From: Portulaca oleracea
Lineage: Eukaryota; Streptophyta; Magnoliopsida; Caryophyllales; Portulacaceae
Length of the DNA: 64,000 nucleotides
Assembly: GCA_029582165.1 (NCBI GenBank)
Contig: CM055888.1
Span: forward strand, 30,271,408-30,335,407
Direction of reading: 5' to 3'
Part shown: positions 51,694-61,931 of the stretch, one piece after another
Position numbering within the stretch: position 1 is the first letter of the stretch
Layout of the letters: every line of letters begins with the position of its first letter
The notes under the pieces: model-generated
Seen by the model: the letters and a program-made list of their open reading frames with translations, nothing else
The model's database searches: none
Told to the model about the DNA's origin: nothing
Translations under genes and position numbers: made by a program

Positions 51694-52731
51694 GGAGTGC
51701 TTGGATAAAAATGTCACTAAACTTTCCGAAATAATCAAAAATACCACTGAACTTGGAAAACTGTCAAAACTACCCCTAACCTTTCCATAATGATCAAATA
51801 TACCCCTTTTACCTGCTACAACAGGTTACCATTTAATTAACTTCAAAAAAAAAGAAAAACCTAAATCCCTCTTTTGAACTCCAGGACAGTGCATTTTCAC
51901 ATCCCTCCCTACCACCTAACTCTATAACATACTCCTAAATTTCTCAAACACACCTCCATCATCCCTCATCTCAACCGTCCCTTCGTCTTCTCCTTCTTCC
52001 CAGCTTCTTCTTCTTCATCTTCTTCGTTTCCCCTGTTTCAATTTCATTCCCATCTTACTCATCTGCTCACTCTCACGGCTTGAATGCGAAACCCCAAAGC
52101 TGTGTTCGTTGCTACTGTAACTCCAACCTGAACATTCGTTGTGAATGTGCAGAAATCCTTCGATCTTGACCTCTCAAACAATGACCAACCCAATCAGGAG
52201 GTTTGCACTATGTACTAGAAGGGGACGCGCAGGTGGGTGTCAATTGGCATTGGTTTGATGCTTGCATGTGTCCATCTCTGAAGCCATTTGTGATGGATCT
52301 GATAAGTGTGAAGAAATTGGTTGAGAAGAACCTGAGGGATGCCAATTATTTTGGTGGTGTTGGTCGTGGTGGTGATGGCGGGCTTTTTGGTTGCCACCAT
52401 CTTTGCAATCCGCCATTGAAGATCTGACAATGTGGGGGTGTGAGGTTTTTGGTTGTTTGGTGGTCAAGGCTAGATTTTTGGTGGTTTGTTAGTTGAGATG
52501 AGGGAGGATGGAGGTGTACGTGTTTGAAAAGTTTAGGGGTATATAAAATTTGGGTGGAAAAGCATTTTTTTTTTGAAGTTAATTAAATGGTAACCTGTTG
52601 TAGCAGGTAAAAAGGGTATATTTGACAGTTTTCTCTCTTGGAAAGGTTAAGGGTAGTATTGACAGTTTCCCAAGTCTAGTGGCATTTTTTATTATTTCAA
52701 AAAGTTTAGTGACATTTTTATCCAAGCACCC
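51694..52731. mobile_element. MULE-type foldback element with captured DNA (1038 bp)
   Basis: Long inverted ends of about 150 bp (GTGCTTGGATAAAAATGTCA; CTGTTGTAGCAGGTAAAAAG further in) enclose a different, GC-richer centre (51870-52550). A perfect 9 bp duplication GAATGGAAT lies at 51685-51693 and 52732-52740. Its tips differ from the 44073 family, so it is a separate Mutator-like lineage. Confidence 0.85.
52120..52335 (+). pseudogene. Possible captured GRF-type zinc finger fragment
   Basis: Across two frames the sequence gives NLNIRCECAEI, TMTNPIRRFALCTRR and GVNWHWFDACMCP, followed by VKKLVEKNLRD. The order Cys-x-Cys, T..NP.RRF..C, W.D..MC is that of GRF zinc fingers (TS.T..NPGRRF..C; W.D..MC). 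Frame changes near 52150 and 52230 break it. The match is by eye and partial. Confidence 0.42.
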
Positions 52732-52740
52732 GAATGGAAT

Positions 52741-53802
52741 GATGATATGATAGTCTCCTCAAACCGTCACTTGCCCCACACGAAACGGCCGCAACACGCA
52801 GCAGCCAAACTGCCACAGACCGTGGGAAATGCCACGGTTCTACCCGTGACATGTGCTGCCTCCAACTCCCCCTTTCCCCTATCCGTTTTCCTTTGCTCAG
52901 CGAATGGATGATTGGGCCAATGATGACAATGGCCTCCCCTCTTATTCCTTGTCATTGGACCGCATGCATTGAATGAAAGAAGGAAAATGGGCCTCCACTT
53001 TCTTTCTTTTGTGTTGGCCGAACGAATGGCCGAGTCAAAGGGAATGAATTGGCCCATTTCTCACTTTTGTAATTGGACGAATGAAGGATGGCCCAAAGAA
53101 TGCAAATCAATTCCTGCCCCCTTCTCTTGTTTTTGAGTGGGCCGCTTGAAATGGTTGAATGTAGGCTTCAAAGAATGGCCTCCACTCTTCTCTTTTGCGA
53201 TTGGGCCGTCCATGCATGAATGGAATGGGTGAATGAATGGTTTAGCGGATGATATCAATGGGCCTACCCTCTCTCCTTTTTTTTTATTGGACCGCCTGCA
53301 TAGATGTAATGGCCAGCGAATGATCCACGAATTTCCTCACTTTCCCTCTCTTTGATTGGGCCGAATGGTGGGGGTGAATGAAATAAATGGGCCGAGTGAG
53401 TGAATCGATGGACGAATGAATTCAATTGCTCTCCACCTCCCTCACTTGATTGGACCGAATGGAGTCAGATGTGAATGGGCTGAATTCATGGCCCAAAAAA
53501 AGAATGCTGCTGCTGGACCGTGGGGTCCACCACGGTCACCCTCTGGCCGGGCCTTCCTTAATCCTTTCCATCCCAAATTTGTACCACGATCTAGGTTTGT
53601 CATGTGGAGAATCGTGGTGTATTCACTCTTGCTTTGAAGTTGAGAGAAAGTTGGTATTTTGACCTCAAAACCTACAAATTCACATCAAAATAACAACACC
53701 AAGTGTAGTAGGGAAATTGAAATAAAAATAAAAATTTACACTCAAAACTATCCCTAATTCACTATTGAAAACCCACAAATACATAGTCATGAAAAATAGT
53801 AA
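52741..53802. repeat. Degenerate tandem repeat region with GGGCCGAATGAATGG words
   Basis: From about 52890 to 53480 units of roughly 60-90 bases recur, alternating a pyrimidine run (CCTCCACTTTCTTTCTTTTG) with a word like GATTGGGCCGAATGAATGG. The start holds GCCACGGTTCTACCCGTGAC and the end a palindrome-like GACCGTGGGGTCCACCACGGTC at 53516-53537. No gene was found. It probably continues the segment at 50736-51684. Confidence 0.6.
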
Positions 53803-54085
53803 TCAACAATGCACGCATTTGACTGGTTTCCAGTCGTACTCAATCTTCAGGGTGATTATTATATCATCTTCGTTGACAAATTTGATTTCATCCGGCAAAG
53901 ACTTATCTAGCTTAACTTCAATCAACACTCTAGCTGCTGCAAGAAAGGATCTTTCCTTGGTAGGCCTATCAGTTTTGATTGGAATCCCTATTAAGCTAGC
54001 CAAGTTGCCCAAATTTTAAGGACTCCAGTACTGTATATCCAACTGCGGAAATCGGACCCAAATAGCCAGCGTCTTAAACTCTTGC
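53803..54085 (-). pseudogene. LINE ORF1 fragment (DUF4283 to zinc knuckle)
   Basis: The minus strand reads FKTLAIWVRFPQLDIQYWSP, a stop, NLGNLASLIGIPIKTDRPTK, RSFLAAARVLIEVKLDKSLP and YDWKPVKCVHC. This is the C-terminal half of a DUF4283 domain leading into the first Cys pair of a zinc knuckle, as in plant LINE ORF1 proteins. Nothing of ORF2 lies beside it. Confidence 0.8.
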
Positions 54086-54150
54086 CAATTGGACAATAAT
54101 ATACATATATATATATATGGGCATGTGTTTATATATACATATATACATAT

Positions 54151-54418
54151 GAAAATTGGATTCTAACAATCCCTACTTTTGTTTATTGGACAAAATAATC
54201 TCTACTTTCACTTTGTATTCTGGTGGTTCAAAAAAAAAATAAAGATGGATTTGAGTGGGATGTCATCGAGTTGAGTAGTGGTGACTCGGTGGTTTTCTGA
54301 CATGGCATATTGAGCATGTGTTTGACCGCGTTGACCATCTATGTGGATGCCATGTCAGACTAAAAAATATATATACCCACATTTTTTTTCTTTTTTTATT
54401 TTCCTAATTGGCATCCAA

Positions 54419-54469
<51 letters not shown>

Positions 54470-54495
54470 TGCCCGACCTCAACCCTTCCCTCTCC

Positions 54496-54542
<47 letters not shown>

Positions 54543-54715
54543 AAACTCTCTGCCCGATGCAACACCCCACCACCTCCCTTCTCCTTCCTTCCTTCCCCCT
54601 TCTTCTTTCTTCCTCTCCAACCTCGTCGACTGCCGCTACACCACCAATACCACTACCTCGACGCACCACCACCGCCCTCCCCCTCTCAGTTTCTCTTTCA
54701 CTACAAAAAAAAAAA
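54151..54715. mobile_element. Left part of a MULE of the same family, possible gene carrier
   Basis: It starts GAAAATTGGATTCTAACAAT next to a TA-rich tract and has the family words TTTGTATTCTGGTGGTTC and GTCATCGAGTTGAG..ACTCGGTGG. After about 270 bp it changes to CT-rich, then GC-rich DNA with an ATG-led frame (54557-54700; [13 protein letters not shown]) of no known domain. The right inverted end was not found, so it is truncated or longer than recognised. Confidence 0.5.
54425..54543. repeat. (CT)n microsatellites
   Basis: Two long CT runs (54425-54464 and 54496-54543) are separated by CTCCTGCCCGACCTCAACCC. They look like the leader of a captured gene, but this is inference. Confidence 0.95.
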
Positions 54716-54759
54716 AAAAAAACAGACCATGGTTATTTTATTTAAATATACATAAAACA

Positions 54760-55460
54760 GAGAAACATGATTTTTTTAAATATACAAAAAAACATTATTT
54801 TGCTTCAAAAGATATAATATAATGAGGGGGACATGATTGTTTCTTATGGATGTAGGTTAGGATGCAAGCTCATTACAAGTAAGAGTGTCTTCGATCAAAT
54901 GTGATTTCGGACACAACTATTCATATCTTCAACTCATTGCTAACTTTGTTTTACCTTAGAGGCTGAACTAATTGATGGCTATTCGCATTAAAATTTAGTT
55001 TGCAAAAGAGAACATACATGATTTGATGGAGATCTGGATAAATAACTGAAACTTTGGGAATGGAATGAAATAACAAAACATTTGTTACTTACTTGAGGAG
55101 AGTCGAATCCAAACTTGGAGAAACAAAGGGATAGAGCAAAAGCAAGTATCAAGGTTGATAAAGGCTAGACCACCACAACCTCAAAGGATATGACTTAGAT
55201 AAATGGTTAAATCCACCACTAAGTCTAAATAAACACACGAAAGGTTGATAAAGATAATCACCACAACTTTATAAAGGATTTAACTTAAAAACACCACCTA
55301 AAGAAAGGATAAAGTTACTTAAGATTTATAGAAAGAGAAAGTAGTGAGCTTCATTTCATATATTCATCATTGTTCAAGTTACAAATGAGCTTCAAGGGGG
55401 CTTATATGGACATCCCTTCCCCTCCTCCTAACATTACTAACTTGATTTGATATAACATGG
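54760..55460. other. AT-rich, weak internal duplication, no gene
   Basis: A block of about 95 bases starting AAGGTTGATAAAGGCTAG (near 55152) is repeated in altered form from GAAAGGTTGATAAAGATAAT (near 55239). No domain was recognised. Confidence 0.45.
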
Positions 55461-55880
55461 GACAAAAATAGCGGCGACAAATATTTGGGTCCAGGTCAAT
55501 TTGGATTCAAACATTTGAACAAAATCCCAAAACTCGAACCCTGTTCGAATTTCAAATTCAGACAATTTGTGATGTCCGAGCCCGAACCCAAATTTTTCCG
55601 AATATGCCAAACCGGAACTTATACTAAATTTATACACGACTTTAATATTTTGTCCGAATTTTAAATTTGGGTTAGGGTTTGGACATTGTCCGAATATGTC
55701 CGATCTTGAATCTAACACAAAATTCGGACAACCTGATTTTCTTATTCGAGACTTGAACCTGATTTTGAATTCCGACATAAGCGAAATTAAAGTATAGACA
55801 AAATATCGATCTCCAAACCGGCTTAATTCGGGTCGGACAAATTTAGGTACTCGGGGCGGACCGATTTTTGCTAGCGCTAG
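55461..55880. repeat. Low-complexity CCGAACCC-rich repeat
   Basis: Words such as TCCGAGCCCGAACCC, TTTGGGTTAGGG and GTCCGAATATGTCCG recur in both orientations. It resembles the subterminal parts of the hAT MITEs here but has no defined ends. The long open frame over it (55437-55895, minus) is low-complexity and not a gene. Confidence 0.5.
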
Positions 55881-55944
55881 ATGGAAATAAAGCATAAAGG
55901 ATAAAAAGATTACATATAGTTGCTATTACAAACTAGGAAATAAA

Positions 55945-56437
55945 ACTTATATATAAACCCGACCCGAACCCGCCCGAAATTTCTGGGTTGTGAACAAGAT
56001 TTTCTCAACTAAACCTGAAATACACCGAACATGAAAAATAGCGGGTCAAACTGACCCGCTTGACCTGAACAATTAATTTTTTAAGTTCAACTTTATTAGA
56101 ATATGTGACTTTTCATTAGATTTAACTATTAAATTATAAGCGTAATTCATTTATTTTTATTTCTCTATCTTAAGTTAAAATTGTACTAGTTACAATAATA
56201 TGTCGTTACTAGAATATAATCATATCTTCTTATGTATATTGTAAAAAAAGTAGTATTAATAGACCATTTAAAAAAAGAAAGAAAGAAAAAGGTCGCAATC
56301 ATAACCCGTTGGGTTGACTCGAAACTGAAATGCATCGCCTGCAAATACCTAAACCCGAAGTACACCTGATCCATATTTATCCGAACTCGATATACGCCCG
56401 ATCTGAAACCCGCTCGTCCGATCGAATGGATAGGTCT
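55945..56437. mobile_element. hAT MITE related to 6188-6713, reversed
   Basis: It has the same subterminal words (AACCCGACCCGAACCCGCCC at the left; CAATCATAACCCGTTGGGTT towards the right) and ends at ATAGGTCTAC, the family tip. The left tip is missing, so no target duplication can be read. Confidence 0.7.
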
Positions 56438-56439
56438 AC

Positions 56440-57529
56440 TTGTATATTTTGGACTTCTCTTGGTCCCTTGTACTATGGCCAACAAAATACTTCAAAAAGG
56501 CCCTTGATAGCTTCCAAAGCATCTTGATGAGAGTAAAGAGCAATGGTAGGAAATTTGGTAGAGTTTGAACTTTGAAATTCATATGTTGTCACTGTCAAAT
56601 TCATGGGTAACTTTAATTTTATGAAAATTTATCAGTTTTTGTCTAAATTTATCAAAATTTAAAAAATTTATCAAAGTTAAAAAATAAAAAAATTAATTTT
56701 GATATATTAGCATAAATTTGCCAAAATTTACCAAAAGTTATCTTTTACCCAATTGCTTTTTAGCCATGAATTTAACACACCCTAAAAAGAAAAAGAAGGC
56801 AAAAACATGAAAGGAAAATTTTGAAAGTGACATTTGACTTTCCAAAAAGCAGATGATCTTAGATGTTTTCATTGGATTTTGACCCTGCAACTTTACTAAA
56901 TTCTAGATGAGGATTATGGGTTATACATACATACATACATACATACATACATACATTCAAAGAAATTGATTTGAGACAATGTTGGATGTGGTGTTTATAT
57001 GGATTAGAGAACGCAACAATCAGAATAAAGGAAGAAAACAACAATTGATGGTTGGTTGCAAGGATCGTGGATGACATTATTTCAGTGGAGGAGGAACAAC
57101 TATTCACGAGTCATATGATTTTGTCTGTTGGGTACTTAGCCTTTTTAACTTCATCAGTGTCTGGATGCAATGTGGTGTAAAGGTAAGGGCGGAATAAGCA
57201 TATGAAAATGATGGGCACATGGGCGTGGCATTTGATATTTTATTGATAAAGGGAGTACTAATTGAACATTAAATGGAAGGAAGAAGTCTCATTCTTGTCA
57301 AAGATGATAGTCAGAAGCTTGAACACAATACAAGATCACTTCCATGGGCTGTGCATTGTGATGGAACAATCAAGGAATGACTGGAAATAGTCTCAAGAGA
57401 TGCACATCAAGGAATCCAATTGAAGGTGGACATTTCACATAAGTACGACAAAAGCTATATCATTGGTTTTAGGAGACTTATTACAATTGTATTGCATAAA
57501 GAATTGCAATGGGGAATTGGAGGACGGGT
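56440..57529. other. Intergenic with decayed LINE-like 3' sequence
   Basis: It includes an AAAATTTATCAAA-rich part (56590-56750), a (CATA)n tract (56921-56956), and from about 57100 a stretch that leads into the tandem LINE-tail repeats. A phrase near 57355 (HCDGTIKE, VSRDAHQGIQ) faintly resembles the start of RNase H. No intact gene is seen. Confidence 0.4.
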
Positions 57530-58270
57530 GTCGATGGAGAAGATGAAGGCAATAGGGTCTTTTTTTTTTTATATTTATCATTTGGCATGAAGTCTGTAAT
57601 GCAAAAGGAGTGTAGTGGCGAGCTGCAATGTCAGTAGCTCATTTTTGAAGTCTTTTGGCTTGTAATGGGCTTGTGCTCAAGGCACTTTTGTTGAATGAAT
57701 CAAAGGGTTGCTGCCCATAACTTTTCGAAAATAAACATACATATATACATACATTTTACTCCAGACCCGACCAATTGTCGATGGAGAAGTTGAAGGCAAT
57801 ATGGACTTTTTTTTTTTATTTATCATTTGGCATGAAGTTTGTAATGCAAAAGGAGTGTAGTGGCGAGCTGCAATGTCAGTAGCTCATTTTTGAAGTCTTT
57901 TGGCTTGTAATGGGCTTGTGCTCAAGGCACTTTTGTTGAATGAATCAAAGGGTTGCTGCCCATAACTTTTCGAAAATAAACATACATATATACATACATT
58001 TTACTCCAGACCCGACCAATTGTCGATGGAGAAGTTGAAGGCAATATGGACTTTTTTTTTTTTTATTTATCATTTGGCATGAAGTTTGTAATGCAAAAGG
58101 AGTGTAGTGGCGAGCTGCAATGTCAGTAGCTCATTTTTGAAGTCTTTTGGCTTGTAATGGGCTTGTGCTCAAGGCACTTTTGTTGAATGAATCAACGGGT
58201 TGCTGCCCATAACTTTTCGAAAATAAACATACATATATACATACATTTTACTTCAGACCCGACCAATTGT
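57530..58270 (+). repeat. Three tandem copies of a 245 bp LINE-tail-like unit
   Basis: Copies run 57530-57776, 57777-58021 and 58022-58270, each starting GTCGATGGAGAAG and ending CCCGACCAATT. They differ at only a few positions and in the length of a T run. The wording near each end (GGGTTGCTGCCCATAACTTT) resembles the 3' ends of plant L1 elements, so the unit may be a LINE tail amplified by unequal exchange. Confidence 0.93.
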
Positions 58271-58275
58271 CATTC

Positions 58276-58278
<3 letters not shown>

Positions 58279-58334
<56 letters not shown>
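58279..58334. repeat. (TA)n microsatellite
   Basis: About 28 TA units with one CA interruption, ending directly at the start of the next MULE MITE. Confidence 0.95.
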
Positions 58335-58798
58335 GGAAAATTGAATTCTAATAATCCCTATTTTTCACCAATTGTATATATTTCATTTTGAGTTCTGGTA
58401 GTCCAAAATTTTTTTTTTGATTCTTGTGGGACACCATCGAATGTATACGCTAATTATCATAGATTTTGAGTTGCATTTGATTCAAAACTTAGTATAACAC
58501 TTTACCAATGAATTAAATGATATTTCTCCCAATTTTTTCATTTTTTTTACAATTTTTCCACTATTATTCTTTTTAGAAAAATCATAAATAATTGTTTGGA
58601 TTCTCAAAAAAATAATTTTAATTTTTTTTAGTAACTACAGTTCATTACCTTTTGGGGATAAAAATGATAAAATGAAAATAATAAGCGACAAGAATAAAAA
58701 AATAAAAAAAAAGTGAATTTGGATTTGATACCAGTATAATTTAATTTAATTTTTTTTACTTCCAAAATCTAAAATAAAAATAGAAATTATTCCTATAA
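58335..58798. mobile_element. MULE-like MITE, right end truncated
   Basis: It starts GGAAAATTGAATTCTAATAA after (TA)n and follows 46914-47451 (ACACCATCGAATGTATACGC; GATTCAAAACTTAGTATAAC). The right end stops at about ATAGAAATTATTCC, where a sequence starting GGCATGTTTGGTGAAC begins; the final AATCCAATTTTC is absent. Confidence 0.75.
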
Positions 58799-58998
58799 CG
58801 GCATGTTTGGTGAACAAAACAAGAATGAAATTGTGTAGGAATGAGTTCTAGTTCCTGTTTTTTTCTGTTTGGAGAACAGTTTCTGGAATGGAATTGCAAT
58901 CCCAAGTATTAGTTATCCCTCCCAAATAGGGGGATTAGAAACCTCCCAAATGTGGGGGGAATAAACTATCCCTTTTCTTTCACAACAACAACAAAACC

Positions 58999-59000
<2 letters not shown>
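58799..59000. other. Possible hAT-like MITE end
   Basis: GGCATGTTTGGTGAACAAAA resembles one tip of a plant hAT MITE; the opposite tip was not found before the (AAT)n tract. Repeated words such as CCCTCCCAAATAGGGGGA are present. Confidence 0.3.

Positions 59001-59082
<82 letters not shown>
59001..59082. repeat. (AAT)n microsatellite
   Basis: About 27 uninterrupted trinucleotide units, immediately before the LTR-like copy that starts at 59083. Confidence 0.97.
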
Positions 59083-59083
<1 letters not shown>

Positions 59084-61931
59084 GTAACGCCCCGGAAATT
59101 CAATTATAGAAAAGTCAAAGTCAAACTAACGTTAACAGACAAAATTTAGCGGAAGACTCAAACTCTTATTGGGCGTCACTGCCGTATCCCCGAAGGAATA
59201 CAAGGCGAGAAGGAAACTACAACTGTAAGTAAAACAAACTAACAAACTCATACTTAGAAAATAAACCTCAAAACTAACTTCAAGTTTCTCATAAAAGAAA
59301 AACAACGTAATTAACGATGACGTCCTCACTTCTAATTCTCATCCCCGGCATACAGATCTTCACCTGAAAACAAAACATTACAAATATGAGGGGGAAATCT
59401 CAAGAATGTCTACCCCTAACCGTAAAAAACAATTCAAATTCATTTCAACTCATTTAAGGGAGAGGGAACAAGTCAAATCGTTTCACAAACTTTTAACCCT
59501 TGTAACTGTTTTCCTCAACCCAACAATTTCAATTTTATTATGCGAGCGGGATACCGTATCCCTTAATGTAACATTCGCCGACCAAAGGCATCAAAATAAT
59601 CGCCCACCAAAGGCATCAAAACATTCTCCCACCAAAGGCATATCGAAACATTCGCCCACCAAAGGCATCATAACATTCGTCCACCAATGGCATATTAAAA
59701 CATTCGCCCACCAAAGGCATCATAACATTCGTCCACCAAAGGCATATCAAAACATTCGCCCACCAAAGGCGTCATAACATTCGCCCACCAAAGGCATCAA
59801 ACATTCGCCCACCAAATGCATCATAACATTCGCCCACCAAAGGCATCAAAGATTCGCCCGCCAAAGGCATTAAAACAATCGTCCACCAAAGGCATCAAAA
59901 TATTCACCCACCAAAGGCATATCAAAACATTCGCCCACCAAAGGCTTCATAACATTCGCCCACCAAATGCATTAATCAAAACCCGCTTGTTGTTTCACTT
60001 TGAATAATTAGTATCTTATGCAAAACTCAACTCACAGCTCTCAAGTCAAACCCAACCCAGGTTATCAAAACCAGTAACAAAACTACTCATAAAAGACCAT
60101 CCAATTTCTCAACTCATAAATCATAGTATAACAATTACAAACAGTTATCCAAAAGAAATGATCACATTTTCCACATAAAGTCCCCTTCGGGATGCAAATT
60201 CCAAAAAAACAAATTAGAAATCAACAAAAACACATATAAAGTGCATCCCAATGGGGATTAGGGCATAGACATTACCTGGTTAACTTCACTTCACAGCAAA
60301 GACGAACACACTTCAGCTCACTAACAACGCGAATTAGCTCGGGCCTAAAATAGAAATAATTACTCTAATCAAAACGCATCCTTCGAAGTTAGTATTAACT
60401 ACCTTCTACCTAACCCTCCCCAAGGAACACTATAGGTTCCCATCAATCATGAATTTACACTTTAAATCATCTAACACATTCCAAGTAATCACATATCAAG
60501 ATCAAAACATCACTGTCACTCAACTACATTTTTATTAATAAACAACATCAATAAGACAAATTACAGCATCCACATAAATTAGGTCAAAACTTAACTTCCC
60601 GACATCATATGGGTCTGGTTTAAGATTTTTCGGAAACCTAGAGATGTCTACAAACTTCTTATGTTGAACTTGAGATCAAAAACACCTCCTATGGTCCTCA
60701 AAAATGGTTATTAGTCCAAACTGTCCAGATCTGACCTAGGTCTGGTAATCGAGGTATAACTCGACCTATACAACTCCAAAGTCCGATCCGCAAAATTCCT
60801 ATGAAAGTTAACATCTAAAGGAACCTCCAGTTCAAAGGGTTCGATCAAAGGACGACTATAACTCTCATGATGATCCGTTCTTTAGACACTAACAAAACTG
60901 TCCCGATCCCGATTCTTATTTAATTTATAATTTCGGTTCTAACTTTCACCATTCGGCCCCGGGGTTCTAATTTGAGCCTAAAAAGTGACTAAGGTTAAAA
61001 GTCTTTAACCTCACCCAACCCAAGGTCCATACTTCATAATTCTATAATTAAAACTCACTAGAACCAACTTTAATCAATCTAACTTGATTACAAACAATAA
61101 TAACCATGATATAACACATCACAACTCAAAGAAAACATGTAATTACTTTCTTAATAAAACAAGGATAGAACTTTGATAATCAAACACCCTAATCATACAT
61201 AAAAACATAACTTTAATAATCCTAAACATGCTTGACCTATATGAATTACAAAGGATAAATGTAACTACGAATTTCTAAATCAAGATTCAAGAAAGAACTT
61301 GAAGAACAAATGAAATAAAAAGAACATAAAGTACATATAATATTTAAACTACTAAACTCTTTTACAAGATTTAATCAAGAATCAAGAATTAATCTAGATA
61401 ATTAAACCCTTTATTTCGTGCATACAATAATAGTATTATCTAAAACCCTAAACATGTTTCACAAGAAAAATTAAGGTACATTATAAAATCAAACATTAAT
61501 AATTTAATTACGACTATTAAAAACCCTAATACACCAATTAGAATATAAAATTACACATAAAAATTTAGACAAAATTACAACTGAATACTACAACACAAGA
61601 ACAAAGATAATTACATATAACAACTTAATAAAGATTTACATTCTTGACTACCCAAAAAAAATACAAGATTTAATATGAAGAATTAATAGTAATAATTAAT
61701 ACAAAACAGTAAACAAGGAATAAAAGGAAGAAGATTTTCAATATAAGAATTAGGGTTTACGTTAGAGGTTTAGGGCGGCGGTTTTCCGTATGGAAAGAGC
61801 GACAGCGGTAGGGTCGAGCGGGTGGCGTCGGTCGATCGTGGCGCAAGTCGTCGGAAAGGGTGGTCGTCGGCGTTTGGTTTCGAACAATAGCAAGCCCAGC
61901 AACCATCGACTGCCTCCTTCAACAGTGGACG
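59083..61931 (-). mobile_element. LTR-like copy 1, TGTAACGCC type (2.85 kb)
   Basis: It begins TGTAACGCCCCGGAAATTCA and shares long blocks in order with copy 2 (61932 on): GGGCGTCACTGCCGTATCCC, GATCTTCACCTGAAA, ATGAGGGGGAAATCTCAA, CGGGATACC, GGATGCAAATTC, CCCGACATC.TATGGG and TTCGTGCATACAATA. The last 180 bases are GC-rich and read like a transcribed leader on the minus strand (AACCCTAATTCTTATA). No coding domain was found. The type resembles long LTRs of Ty3/gypsy chromoviruses, but this is inference. Confidence 0.6.
59575..59975. repeat. Minisatellite, unit about 25 bp
   Basis: About 15 units of the form CATTCGCCCACCAAAGGCAT with variable ends (CAAAA, CATAA, ATCGAAA). The open frames here (for example the one giving repeated PTKG) are products of the repeat. 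Confidence 0.95.

Noticed and set aside
53416..53637. 73-codon frame MNSIALHLPH..
   Set aside because: It lies on degenerate tandem repeats and has no domain; stop codons appear in neighbouring units.
59406..59777. 123-codon frame with repeated HSPTKG
   Set aside because: It is a by-product of the 25 bp minisatellite; unit lengths vary and break the frame in both directions.
59575..59975. CRISPR-like array
   Set aside because: Repeats are contiguous and imperfect without unique spacers, and the DNA is plant nuclear.
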